Source of the DNA: Turnera subulata
Taxonomy: Eukaryota > Streptophyta > Magnoliopsida > Malpighiales > Passifloraceae
DNA length: 64,000 nt
Direction: 5' to 3'
Assembly (NCBI GenBank): GCA_028386065.3
Contig: JAKUCV010001738.1
Location: forward strand, 231,584-295,583
The notes below the pieces were generated by a model. That model did no database searches and was not told the origin of the DNA. It saw only the letters and a list, made by a program, of their open reading frames with translations. This document shows, piece after piece, positions 11,772-21,962 of this stretch (position 1 is the stretch's first letter; each line of letters opens with the position of its first letter). The position numbers were made by a program, and so were the translations under genes.

Positions 11772-14303
11772 ATGAAACTTGAGAGTTGGTTACATGTAGC
11801 CATTGCTTGCCTTGCATTTGCTTTAATTAGTCCCAATGGATCATTTGCATCCTTCATTCCTGCTGATAACTACTTGATTGCTTGTGGTGCTCCACAAAAT
11901 GTGACCTTCCAAGGTAGAACCTACCTTCCGGATACAGGCCATTCTTATCTCACACTAAAACCTGGAACTTCTGTTGTTGCCAAGTCCAATTCTAGCTTCC
12001 CATCTCCTATCTATCAATCTGCTCGAATCTTTTCGGGCATTTCCTCTTACAACTTTGATATCAAGGAAGAAGGCAGGCATTGGATCCGCCTTTATTTTTA
12101 TCCAATTCCTAACGCTGCCCAAGACTTGAAATCTGCATCCTTTTCTGTAGTCACAGATGATTTTGTTCTCCTAGACAATTTCACATTCAAGAACTTTGAG
12201 GGTTCTTATATGTTCAAGGAGTATGCAGTCAACCTGACTTCTGATAGCTTGACACTTTCCTTCATTCCTTCGAACAATTCTGTCACTTTTGTTAACGCAA
12301 TTGAAGTTGTTTCTATCCCCAAAGAACTCCTTCCTGACCAGGCATTGGCTCTAAACCCATCTATTCCGTTCAGTGGTCTTTCACAACTTGCCTTTGAAAC
12401 TGTGTACCGCTTGAACATGGGGGGTCCGCTGATCACAGCCGAGAATGATACCCTTGGAAGAATTTGGGAAAATGATGCCAAGTACCTTCATGTGAACAGC
12501 TCTGCCTTGAATGTTTCGGTTAATCCTTCATCCATCAGATACCCAGCTTCGGTCACTCCTGAAACGGCACCAAATTGGGTTTATGCCACTGCTGATGTCA
12601 TGGGAGATGCAAATGTTGCCAACATGAACTTCAACATAACTTGGGAGTTTCCTGTTGATCCAAATTTCAGGTACTTTGTCCGGGTACATCTATGTGATAT
12701 TGTGAGCAGGGCTCTAAATAATCTTGTGTTCGATCTGTACATAAATGATGATATTGCAATGGAGAGTTTTGACATCTCAAGCTTTACTGGTGCGCTGGCT
12801 GTGCCCTACTATAGAGATTTCGTCTCCAATTCTTCTGCAGAGGCAGATATTTTGACTGTTAGTGTTGGTCCAGATACAACAGCAGATATCACGAATGCTA
12901 CTATGAACGGACTGGAGATTATCAAGATTAGCAATGAAGCGAAGAGCCTGGATGGTCTTTCTTCTGTTGAGGATCTTATTCCGGAATCTTCCTCGAAGAA
13001 AAGCAAGGTGGGAATAATAATTGGATCGGTTATTGGTGCTTTAGCAGCTTTTGCCTTAATCGGTTTGTGCTACTGTTGCTTGATGCGTCGCAAGTCTAAG
13101 ACTCCTCAGCAGGGGCATCCATGGCTGCCTTTGCCCTTGTATGGGAACTCTCAGACCATGACAAAGATGTCCACAATTTCTCAGAAGAGTGGGACTGCAA
13201 GCTGCATCTCATTGGCTTCATCCAATCTTGGTCGCTTCTTCACATTTCAAGAAATCCTTGATGCAACCAACAAGTTTGACGAGAATCTACTCCTTGGAGT
13301 TGGTGGTTTTGGCAGGGTCTATAAGGGAACACTTGAAGATGGGACTAAAGTTGCTGTCAAAAGAGGAAACCCCCGATCTGAGCAAGGACTTGCTGAATTC
13401 CGGACTGAAATTGAAATGCTATCCAAGCTTCGCCATCGCCACCTTGTCTCTCTTATTGGCTATTGTGATGAAAGGTCGGAAATGGTGCTTGTCTATGAAT
13501 ATATGGCCAATGGACCGCTCAGGAGTCATCTCTATGGAACAGACCTACCACCACTGTCCTGGAAGCAACGACTTGAGATATGTATTGGGGCTGCAAGGGG
13601 CCTCCATTATCTCCACACAGGAGCAGCTCAAAGCATCATTCACCGTGACGTCAAGACAACAAATATTCTACTTGATGAGAATTTTGTTGCCAAAGTTGCT
13701 GATTTTGGCCTCTCAAAAACAGGCCCTTCTCTTGACCAAACCCATGTTAGTACTGCTGTTAAGGGTAGCTTTGGCTACCTTGACCCTGAATACTTCAGAA
13801 GGCAACAGCTCACTGAGAAATCAGATGTCTATTCATTTGGAGTGGTTCTAATGGAAGTTCTCTGCACAAGACCTGCTCTAAATCCTGTTCTACCTAGGGA
13901 GCAAGTGAATATAGCAGAGTGGGCGATGACCTGGCAGAAGAAAGGCATGCTGGATCAGATTATGGACCACAATCTGGTGGGAAAGGTGAACCCGGCTTCT
14001 CTCAAAAAGTTTGGGGAGACAGCTGAGAAGTGCCTTGCTGAGCATGGAGTTGACCGGCCATCAATGGGAGATGTATTGTGGAATCTTGAATATGCACTCC
14101 AGCTTGAGGAGACATCTTCTGCACTCATGGAACCTGAAGATAATAGCACCAACCATATTCCAGGAATTCCACTGACACCACTTGAACCATTTGATAACAG
14201 TGTAAGCATAATTGAAGGCGGCCACTCTGGAACAGATGATGATGGTGAAGATGCAGCTACAAGTGCTGTATTTTCTCAGCTAGTAAATCCTCGTGGAAGG
14301 TGA
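11772..14303 (+). CDS. THE1: Receptor-like kinase THESEUS1 (CrRLK1L family)
   Basis: Plasma-membrane receptor kinase of the CrRLK1L family. THESEUS1 senses cell-wall state, binds RALF peptides and restrains growth when cellulose is deficient. The single exon gives 843 residues (Arabidopsis THE1 has about 855). Order: signal peptide (1-26), two malectin-like domains (about 30-400) with many N-glycosylation sites, one membrane span (about 413-438) ending in CCLMRR, then a Ser/Thr kinase (about 500-780). The kinase has the P-loop GVGGFGRVYKG (about 508-519), VAVKRG with the ATP lysine, HRDVKTTN (HRD near 623-625), DFGLSK (near 643) and GSFGYLDPEYFRR. The C-terminal tail SAVFSQLVNPRGR is typical of THE1. 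The ATG at 11772 was chosen because it starts a signal peptide. An in-frame ATG at 11679 would add 31 residues before it. No damage is seen. Confidence 0.95.
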   Translation: MKLESWLHVAIACLAFALISPNGSFASFIPADNYLIACGAPQNVTFQGRTYLPDTGHSYLTLKPGTSVVAKSNSSFPSPIYQSARIFSGISSYNFDIKEEGRHWIRLYFYPIPNAAQDLKSASFSVVTDDFVLLDNFTFKNFEGSYMFKEYAVNLTSDSLTLSFIPSNNSVTFVNAIEVVSIPKELLPDQALALNPSIPFSGLSQLAFETVYRLNMGGPLITAENDTLGRIWENDAKYLHVNSSALNVSVNPSSIRYPASVTPETAPNWVYATADVMGDANVANMNFNITWEFPVDPNFRYFVRVHLCDIVSRALNNLVFDLYINDDIAMESFDISSFTGALAVPYYRDFVSNSSAEADILTVSVGPDTTADITNATMNGLEIIKISNEAKSLDGLSSVEDLIPESSSKKSKVGIIIGSVIGALAAFALIGLCYCCLMRRKSKTPQQGHPWLPLPLYGNSQTMTKMSTISQKSGTASCISLASSNLGRFFTFQEILDATNKFDENLLLGVGGFGRVYKGTLEDGTKVAVKRGNPRSEQGLAEFRTEIEMLSKLRHRHLVSLIGYCDERSEMVLVYEYMANGPLRSHLYGTDLPPLSWKQRLEICIGAARGLHYLHTGAAQSIIHRDVKTTNILLDENFVAKVADFGLSKTGPSLDQTHVSTAVKGSFGYLDPEYFRRQQLTEKSDVYSFGVVLMEVLCTRPALNPVLPREQVNIAEWAMTWQKKGMLDQIMDHNLVGKVNPASLKKFGETAEKCLAEHGVDRPSMGDVLWNLEYALQLEETSSALMEPEDNSTNHIPGIPLTPLEPFDNSVSIIEGGHSGTDDDGEDAATSAVFSQLVNPRGR

Positions 14304-15682
14304 GAAGGATGGAAGCCTCACATTCCTTGGCCAATTTGCATTCTGATGAGGATGACAAGAGTTTTTGGCAATTCGCTGCACGTTTGAACTAAGGTTATTT
14401 CTAGTCATATCATTGTTGTTCTACCTCAATTTTTCATCCACAGTATATTTAGTTTGTAATATAGTTGAATGATGGTGCCAATTACTCCACCATAATCCAA
14501 TCTAAGCCTCCATATGAATTATGTGGTTTTCTTGATTTCACATTCATCTGGGCTTATGCTGCCCGCCCTAATTTTTTATACTGTTTCTGGATATTGAATA
14601 TGTTGTCTCATACCTTATACTCTTCATCTTACTGAATAAGAAGAAAATATAAGGCACAGTTTATTGTCCCAGTACTTCTTATGATTTATGTCTGTTCATA
14701 AATTCCCTTTATTCATCAACCCACCACTTTCAATGCTGAAGGACTTTTTACCCTCCTGGGCGTTTTCCCATTACTGGAGTAATATCCGTGAACTGTACCA
14801 ATTGTTACCTTTACAAGTTTCTTAAAGCATGCAGTCATTTTCTTTCTTGGAGAGAAAACAAAAAATCTAGCATTCATTGGTACATTAAAGGTAAAAGTTC
14901 CATGTTTTCTACCGCAGAAGAAACTCTGGCGCTCCTTATATAAAATAATAATATGCATCCAACTTAACATTGTATTGAGTTCCTGAGGGGTGATCTTCTA
15001 AAAGGAAAATGCACCCACAAGTTGCAAGTTTCCCCTTGCAGGCTGTGGCCGGCTGGCTCATCGGATCAATGTCATCGGACAGCTGAACCTGAAACTTTCG
15101 AAGTTGTTCCTGTCACTCGGTTCCATATTTGAGTACCACTTCACACACCGTTCAATTCGGAATTAGTACAATAGTAAGACATCAGAATTTTGTTTCCTAA
15201 CTCTTCATTTACATTAAGGATTTACATGTTATATTCGATACAGGTCTTTAATCTCAAGACCACTAGGATATAGAGCCAGTAAACTCTGACTGTGATTTCG
15301 CAATTGAAGTACACCTCTCGGAATAGGCGTGGAAATATCAAATGACTTCTCACACCATCTGTTGCTTGTCTTTTACAAATTACAAATTCTAAAATCTATT
15401 TGAAACCCAGTGATATTCCACGTTTCTGGCGTACTATAGATTCATTTGCATTCTTATGCTAAAAATTTCGCTTCAAAAGAAAACATGAATCGGTTCTAAG
15501 ATAGCTAGTAGCTGGCACTGTGAAATTGAAAGTAGAGCAAATGGCACAAGTTACCTCATTAGCATCATGGTTCCAAAGTGATTTTGATTTTCTCATCCTG
15601 TACAAACTAAACAATTCTGATCTTGAACTAATATCGGGTGCAAAAATTTAAAAATATTCAGGAAATCGAGACAAGTAAGGTA
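14304..15682. other. THE1-like 3' flank and intergenic region
   Basis: AT-rich sequence beginning with the 3' UTR of the kinase gene. No clear polyadenylation signal, gene or transposon terminus was recognised. Confidence 0.5.
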
Positions 15683-16305
15683 TCAGCGTGTGCTGCAACG
15701 TACTGCATCAGCGAATAAACCGCCAAAGCGCATATAAAGTCCAGTAGCATACACAACATAAGACATTTGGCCATAAAAACAGAATGCAAATGTAGAATAT
15801 AACAAAGAAATGCTAATTTCTGCCTCCACCAAACTTAAATTCCATAATGTCCTCACTGGGGCAGAAATAAAATACAAAACACATAAAAACAAAAACATAA
15901 CAAAATGGGAGGGACTCCCCCAAACTTATTCTGGACAATACGTAAGAATAAAATGCAGAAAATAAAACGTGAAATGCAAATGATGAAAAATGCATGGATG
16001 CAGGGAAAATAATGGAAATTCATCACAGCAGACAATTCGCACAACATGGTAAATAGTGCACGTGGAAAAATTAAAAGTGCAAGAGTAGGGTTAAGTATGC
16101 TTCTCTGTTTGCCGATAGTGGTGTATTGCACTGGCAGTGCACACTGCTTGCCATCACAGTCTCCCTGTCTTTATAGTTTTTTTATTTTTCTACTTTTTAA
16201 GGTTGCAAAAACAGGAACAAAAATAAAGACGAAATAAAACTAATGGGATGTACTGGAAAAAATAAATACTTACCTCGGATTGCCTCCCCAGCAGCGCTTA
16301 TTAGT
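15683..16305 (-). mobile_element. Ty3/gypsy non-coding relic (Athila/Tat type)
   Basis: Read on the minus strand it contains AGTTTGGGGGAGTCCC-type sequence (near 15920) and AAGCGCTGCTGGGGAGGCAATCC-like sequence (16275-16300). Both match non-coding words common in plant Athila/Tat elements. No protein domain remains. It abuts the integrase end of the neighbouring copia relic at about 16305. Confidence 0.4.
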
Positions 16306-16890
16306 CCGCGTACATGTCCCTGAAATATTTCCAAACTAGCTGGTGATTCTAGGCCAACCTCATCATAGGAAAGCGGAAAAATTAATTTTCCTCCGCAGCA
16401 AGCAAACACATGGAAATTCATTGATTGTAAAAACTTCTGATTTTTCAATAAATGACCAAATAAATTTTCAATAACTCTACGCATCATTATTGATCCGGAT
16501 GGCACAACCGGTCATGCCAAACAAGAAATCCATGAACCAACTTCGAGTTGGTGCCAGCTTCAGGCTGTGCAAACTATGTACTTTAATAATTTAAGAAAAA
16601 TTATTTGCTAGCTTCAAACTGCTATGTGCCAGCTTCGGGCTGGATATGATAACTTTTACCGACTTAGATTTTGTATAGTATAATGTAAAGGATATTGCAG
16701 GTAATCTTTTCACAAAATGTTTGTTACTTGCAACAAGTAGCTTTTATAATGTAGAGATAGTCAAACATTTTTTTCACTTATTTTCTCAACGTAATATCTG
16801 TTTGAATATTAATAAATTCCTTTGAGACTTAAATAAAATATCCTTTTATTATTGTAAGTAGTAAAAAATTTTGCTCTTTAGGAGTATGAT

Positions 16891-17552
16891 AAAATTCATG
16901 CTCTTCCAATACTTCAGTAAATAGGGTTTTCTCTTTTCTCTCCTTCTCTTAGAGAAAAATCCTAGATTTACAACTTGGGACTGCCGTCGACTTTCTTCCG
17001 GCGGTGAGCCCCCACCAAAATTTCTTTCAACTAGTTTGTTTTTGTTTTTGTTTAGTTGGTTTACTCCCACTTTTTGTGGGTTTTGTCTCACTTTTTGTGA
17101 GTTGGTTTCTCTCCTTCTGGAGTTCTCTCACCTTTTTTGGTGTTTCAAATAAGAATGTGGGAGCCAAAGTTCATGGAGGAAGATTCGATTTGAAGAACGA
17201 TTCTATATCTGCTACAGAAATTTGCCAGCAAAGGGATATTTTCCCCCACAGGTATATCTCAAATTTACCTGTTGGCATGGTGGTTGCTGCACGGAGCATA
17301 CTGGATCTGGATCTGATGCTCGCGAGAGTAGAGTCGCGAGTGGTGTGCCTTTGTAAATCCTCTATTGAAGGACATAAATCACGTTGTGTATTTTTATATA
17401 GTAGGTTAAGAAGAATTCTTTTGTTGGATTTTTCTTATGCTTTTGCTATATTAGATCTTCAGCTATGTAAATTCAGATCTTTATATCTGTTTATATGAAT
17501 GAAGAATGCTCCTTTTCTAAAAAAAATAAAAATAAAAATTCATGCTCTTCCA
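16891..17552 (+). mobile_element. 626-bp non-LTR retroposon with 18-bp target duplication
   Basis: The insert (16909-17534) is flanked by AAAATTCATGCTCTTCCA at 16891-16908 and 17535-17552. It ends in an A-rich tail (AAAAAATAAAAATAA), as expected of target-primed reverse transcription. The 5' end has a TTTTCTCTTTTCTCTCC leader, a CCGGCGGTGAGCCCCCACC block and TTTTTGTGGG/TTTTTGTGAG repeats. A 164-codon ORF (17004-17498) is partly shared with the copy at 60958-61575. It lacks endonuclease and RT, so it is a non-autonomous element, perhaps LINE-derived. The uninterrupted paralogue of the target near 36028-36040 confirms insertion. Confidence 0.8.
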
Positions 17553-17690
17553 GAGCATAAATATTTTCTCTTCTGGAGCATATTAATCTATAGTAAAACT
17601 TGTGTTCTTCCAGAGCATAAATATATGCTCTTCTAGAGCGTAGTGAAACTTGTGCTCTTCCAGAGCATATTAATCTTTTTCTCATTCACC
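17541..17690. repeat. TGCTCTTCCAGAGCA palindromic repeats
   Basis: Four or five imperfect copies of a TGCTC-TTCCA-GAGCA hairpin are separated by AATATTTT or AGTAAAACTTG-type spacers. They correspond to the hairpin array at 35943-36057 of the paralogous copia element on the other strand. Confidence 0.75.
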
Positions 17691-18876
17691 TTTTTTTTTT
17701 AGATTGTGCTATCATATGCTACGTACAAATAATTTTCGTTTATTAAATACGGAATGCGTTATTGCATTGTCTCCAGGACAAATGCCAAAGTCATTGTTAT
17801 AGAAACTATAGTTTCATGTTCACATAAAAAAATTTAACTGTTATAACATACTATAAAATAAATATAATTAAAAATAAATTATAAAATAAATAAAATAAAA
17901 TAGAATATAACACATAATAACATGATAAAATGGAACATAAAATAAATTGAATTTTGCACTTTTATCTTAAAATATAGATTCGCTTGCACTTTCAGGATAA
18001 GCAAGATAAATAATAATATATGAAAATGAATCTATCTGGAAGTTAATATCATGGTCATCATTTTGAACAAAGTTAGTTTCAATAATATTAGATTTGTCCT
18101 TCGAGGACATTTAGTAAAATTTTACCAAATGGTTTGCTACACGGCATGCTCAAATAGCCAAACCAAAATTATGATTATATGGTCACACTCACTTCAGAGA
18201 ATGGAGCAGAGCCAATTAGATGGGATTCATGATTTTTGAATAATAGCTTATTATTTTGTTCAGCCACAAGGAGGTATGAAATTAAATCCGAAAAATTTCG
18301 TGAAGCCTTCTTCATGATATTGCTACTGCAGGAGCACATTTGATGTATGAAAAGTAGAGATTTTTTTTTCTAGAATGACCATCTTCTGGTGGTCATACTT
18401 TTCTTTTAAATTCTTTCAAAGATCTGCAGGATCTTTGACATAAGATATTCAATCTTTATACTATCATGAAGATGGTGGCGAAGAAAAATTATAACGTTTG
18501 TTTTCTTTAAATTAGATGCTTTGTTTTCTTCTTTTATGGTGTCTCCTATACCATTAACATTTAAATGCATTTCAGCATCTAGTGCTCATGACAAATTTCT
18601 TCCAAAAATGTCAAGGCCTCAAATTCAAATTTTTAAATATTGACCATGATAACAATAATGAAGTAATATCAAAAGATATAAAACAAGTAATAAAGAGTAG
18701 TAGAACAATAATAATATAGAATATATAACAAATATACACTTACTCGATAAATCTTTCAGCAATATTAATAGCATAATAATAAAGAATATATAACATATAT
18801 AGAAAGGATGAAAGTAGTAATAAGAAAAGTTTTAGAAATAAATACCTGAGTAGGGTAGAGACTCGTGCTGATAACG

Positions 18877-19316
18877 TGTTATAAAATTGGGGGATGAAAT
18901 TCCCTTCTTGATGGAATAATACAACTCTTTTGATAATAATATGAAAAATGATAATAATAAACTTAGATGGAGGGAGATTGGAAGAGAGGTGTATGGAATG
19001 AGAAGGGAGTGCAGTTTATGTTGGGTTATAAGTGTATGAATGTAAAGGAATGAAGGATATTTATAGTTGGAAATGGGAGGATAAAAACAAATAAGTATGA
19101 TTAATATAAAAGGATAAAATCAAAAGGATGTTAGGTAAAAGAAAATGATATTAGGATTAAGACAAATAGAATTATGGAGGATAATTAGCCAAAGAAATAA
19201 TTCCAAGTAGAAGTTTGGTGTATGGATAAAATATTTAGCGGGAGTAAATTCGGATATGGTAAAAATGAGTTTTACTAGATGGTAACAATGACATTCACCA
19301 TAATTTATTTATAATA
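18877..19316 (-). repeat. Copia LTR (family of 24090 and 39885)
   Basis: The segment is the inverted homologue of the LTRs at 24090-24546 and 39885-40385. Its inner end is TGTTATAAAATTGGGG on the plus strand and its outer end is CATAATTTATTTATAA, slightly decayed. Confidence 0.8.
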
Positions 19317-19688
19317 AAACCCAATATATTCAATTAACCCCAATTACAAATTGATGTATGAAATTGACGAAACAGGACAAATTGGTGTATAAAATTTGTT
19401 ATTTTTCCTAATTCTAAAACGGTAAAAAACAGTTATGTAATTGACATTATGCTATTGACGAAAAACAAAATGAAAGAATTCTTTAATAATGCATACAAAT
19501 ATGTAAAGAAATTTATGTTCGTCCTTTTAAAACTAATGTGAAACTAATAAGTAATACCAGCCAGCCAACAATGAAACCCACCCGAGATCTGATTACATCC
19601 CCCATTCGACATGTTGAAATTGTATTGCGGCTCAAGCCTTTGGAATAGGCTTGTTAAAAGCTATATCTCAGCAGAACCATGCGGGCCT
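19317..19688. other. Spacer, nothing recognised
   Basis: AT-rich sequence between the copia LTR and the 3' end of the F-box gene. It probably includes that gene's 3' UTR. Confidence 0.5.
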
Positions 19689-20896
19689 TTACAAGTGTTG
19701 AGGGTGTAAATACCCATCTGCAACTGCTCTCTCCACTGACCATTCCACTCCTTCCAAAGTCATCCAAAGCTTAAATTTATTGTAGGATTTGGAATCCATA
19801 TCTTCCTTAATATTGCCGTTCTTGTCAGCTTCAAAGCTCCACTGTCCTTTTTCTTTAAATATAATTCTGAAGCTTGAAGAAGAACTTGGAAACATATGCT
19901 CCTCTGTGTAATCGACTACTATTAAGAAACTCTCGCAAACATGGATTGCACTCATCTTGTGAGAGTAGGAGAAGAAAACTTCCATGCAACCTCGGAGCAA
20001 CCGTGACGCTTCAAGTTTTAAGATCCTCAATTGGGGTAGATACTTGAGAATGATGTGAGCAGCAATCCCATCCCATCCACACGATTATGGTTAAGGTGTA
20101 AAGTCATAAGCTCAGGGCAGCAGTTTCCAATTGCTTTTATAATTTTAGGGAATGATGATTGGAAGACATATCCAAGACTTAGATTTTTAAGATTTCTCCA
20201 GTTCGGCATTGCTTCAGCAAAGCCACCTGTTGTGATCCTCATCGAACCCAACAATATCAATGTTTCAAGACCCTGAGTTCTGAAATATGGGAAACAAATT
20301 AAGAACGAATAATCAAAACAATCATAACTTCAAATTCTCCAACTTATAAGAAAGAGTCCATACTGTGATCATTAACAGAACAAAGAACAGGTGAAAGATT
20401 TTGAAGTGCACACCTTCTCGCAATGTAAAGCAGATTTGCATCGGAAATGAGAAGACAACCTAGAATAGAAAAGGGGTTTTGATAGACTGCCTCCAGCGGT
20501 CCAAAGACAATCCATATATGCATCATTTCCCTCCATTATTCTTGGTAACATATCCACCAATCTCCTACCAGATTCGACAAACTTATACTTCTCTAGACCA
20601 TTAGGGCGAGCTGGACGATCTCGCATGCGGAGAGTTGCGGAGACTATTCGAAGCTGGGAAGCACTTAGCTGAAGAGTATTCAGACTCCAGTATAGCAGAT
20701 CCAAACAAGCCAATCGCCATGAACGGCACACTAGAGAGACATTTTCGGTTAACTCACAAGTGGATAACAGACCAAAAATTTTCTTGAGGATGTCAACATC
20801 AAACTTCTCCCATCTTCTTAGACTTGCTACTGAGCATGCTTGCGTGCTGTTGCCCCCAATTTTTCTCTTCTTGTTGGAAGAAAAATATGGCTCCAT
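19689..20896 (-). pseudogene. F-box/leucine-rich-repeat protein gene with apparent frameshifts
   Basis: Encodes an F-box/LRR protein of the At3g48880-like kind, expected to act as the substrate receptor of an SCF ubiquitin ligase. Exon 1 starts at ATG 20896 with a basic segment, then an F-box (RRWEKFDVDILKKIFGLL through SLVCRSWRLACLDLLYW, about 20820-20690). Leucine-rich repeats follow (SDANLLYIARRC, about 20435-20400). Exon 2 begins after an acceptor at about 20273 and ends at a stop at 19689. Two frame changes interrupt it. One is near 20500. The other is at 20065-20078, where tandem ATCCC units shift the frame within the LRR region. The donor of the central intron is unclear. It could be a true pseudogene or an assembly-error-bearing gene. 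The upstream 5' exon is annotated separately. Confidence 0.6.
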
Positions 20897-20949
20897 TTTT
20901 AATTTTTGTGATCTTGGCAAAAACCTTTTCTCTAGATCTTAGGATCTGC

Positions 20950-21905
20950 ATAAACAAAAAGACATTGTTCAGGTCAAAGAAGTTGTATTTGGAAAGCTAT
21001 AGACACTGTCCTCCGTTCATATTTGTTATTTCTGCTCCACACTTCCTTTCAATTGTGGTTATCCTTCCAAATCTCCTGTTTCTTATTTTTTCCTTTTCAT
21101 TAAATTTTCCTTTCTTCATAATTACATGCACCCTCTTAGTGATGAGAAGTTACTTATTTAGAGAATCTTTTAAAAAACTGCAGGACAACCAAACCGGCAA
21201 TTAAGATTTTGCACTGTTTGAAGTTAAATCAGAAATATCTGAGCCTATCCTCAACAAGAGACCAGAAATGCAATCTCATTAGTATGGGACAAGATTGTTG
21301 TATCTGTCAGCTCAAAATAATTAAGCTGCAGGGATCATGAATGATATTCTAACAAATTAAATTTCGTCAGCTGTGGAACCCCATCCTGCAATGCATGTAG
21401 ATTCATTCAAACAATAGAAATAAGTTGCTTTTGGCTTGGTAACAATGGTGAAATCTGTTGATTCATGTAAAAGAAAAAAAAGGAAAAAAAAAAGGAGCAG
21501 GGAGAATTCCTGGGGCAAATTAGCACTTCTTACGCGGGTCTTTCACTCTAATCCAAAAAGGTGATTCCCTCGTAGTAGCCTGAGACATACAAAAAACCAT
21601 CAAACCTTGATAGTGTCTTGCCCATCAAAGCTTCAGGATAAGATCATGCACCTAAACTTGAAGATAGGTCTTTTAGCCGGAGTGGTGATATATACAAAAG
21701 CCTAAGCAAGCATTGCCCTCAATCTTAGAAAAGTAATACCCTGAATAGCCATGTGCGCTGTACAGAAACTGGCTGGTTGACCATATACAAACATCTTGGA
21801 GAACCTATGTCTCAGCAATCAATGGCTTTATCGTATTCATTCATTCGATGATTTAACCAAAAAGGAAAAAAAAGTAATAAAATAAATTGAAACGAAAAAC
21901 TTACC
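20950..21905 (-). other. Predicted 5' intron of the F-box gene
   Basis: On the minus strand a donor CCG^GTAAGT lies at 21905 and an acceptor TTTATGCAG^ATCC just before 20949. They bound an intron of about 956 bases whose last exon carries the F-box start codon. The short upstream exon would be about 21906-21952, immediately next to the MULE-like insertion. This is inferred from splice signals only. Confidence 0.45.
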
Positions 21906-21962
21906 GGAATTGGCAATCAACGGAAGCACTTTCCAACTCTTCAGGAGTAAGGTTTTCGCGCC

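Larger units (their letters stand above)
16306..19316 (-). mobile_element. Truncated Ty1/copia element (minus strand)
   Basis: This copy belongs to the same family as the split element at 24090-40385 but is inverted. The 5' LTR is 18877-19316. It is followed (minus strand) by the leader GTTATCAGCACGAGTCTC, degraded gag pieces and a relic of the pre-integrase/integrase region that stops at about 16306. In the last part the HRLGHP-type and GKL motifs are recognisable but disrupted. No second LTR is present, so the copy is truncated. A 626-bp retroposon is inserted at 16909-17534. Paralogous alignment with 36280-36600 supports the family call. Confidence 0.7.

Noticed and set aside
13189..13851. 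220-codon ORF inside the THE1-like gene
   Set aside because: It is an out-of-frame shadow of the kinase domain.
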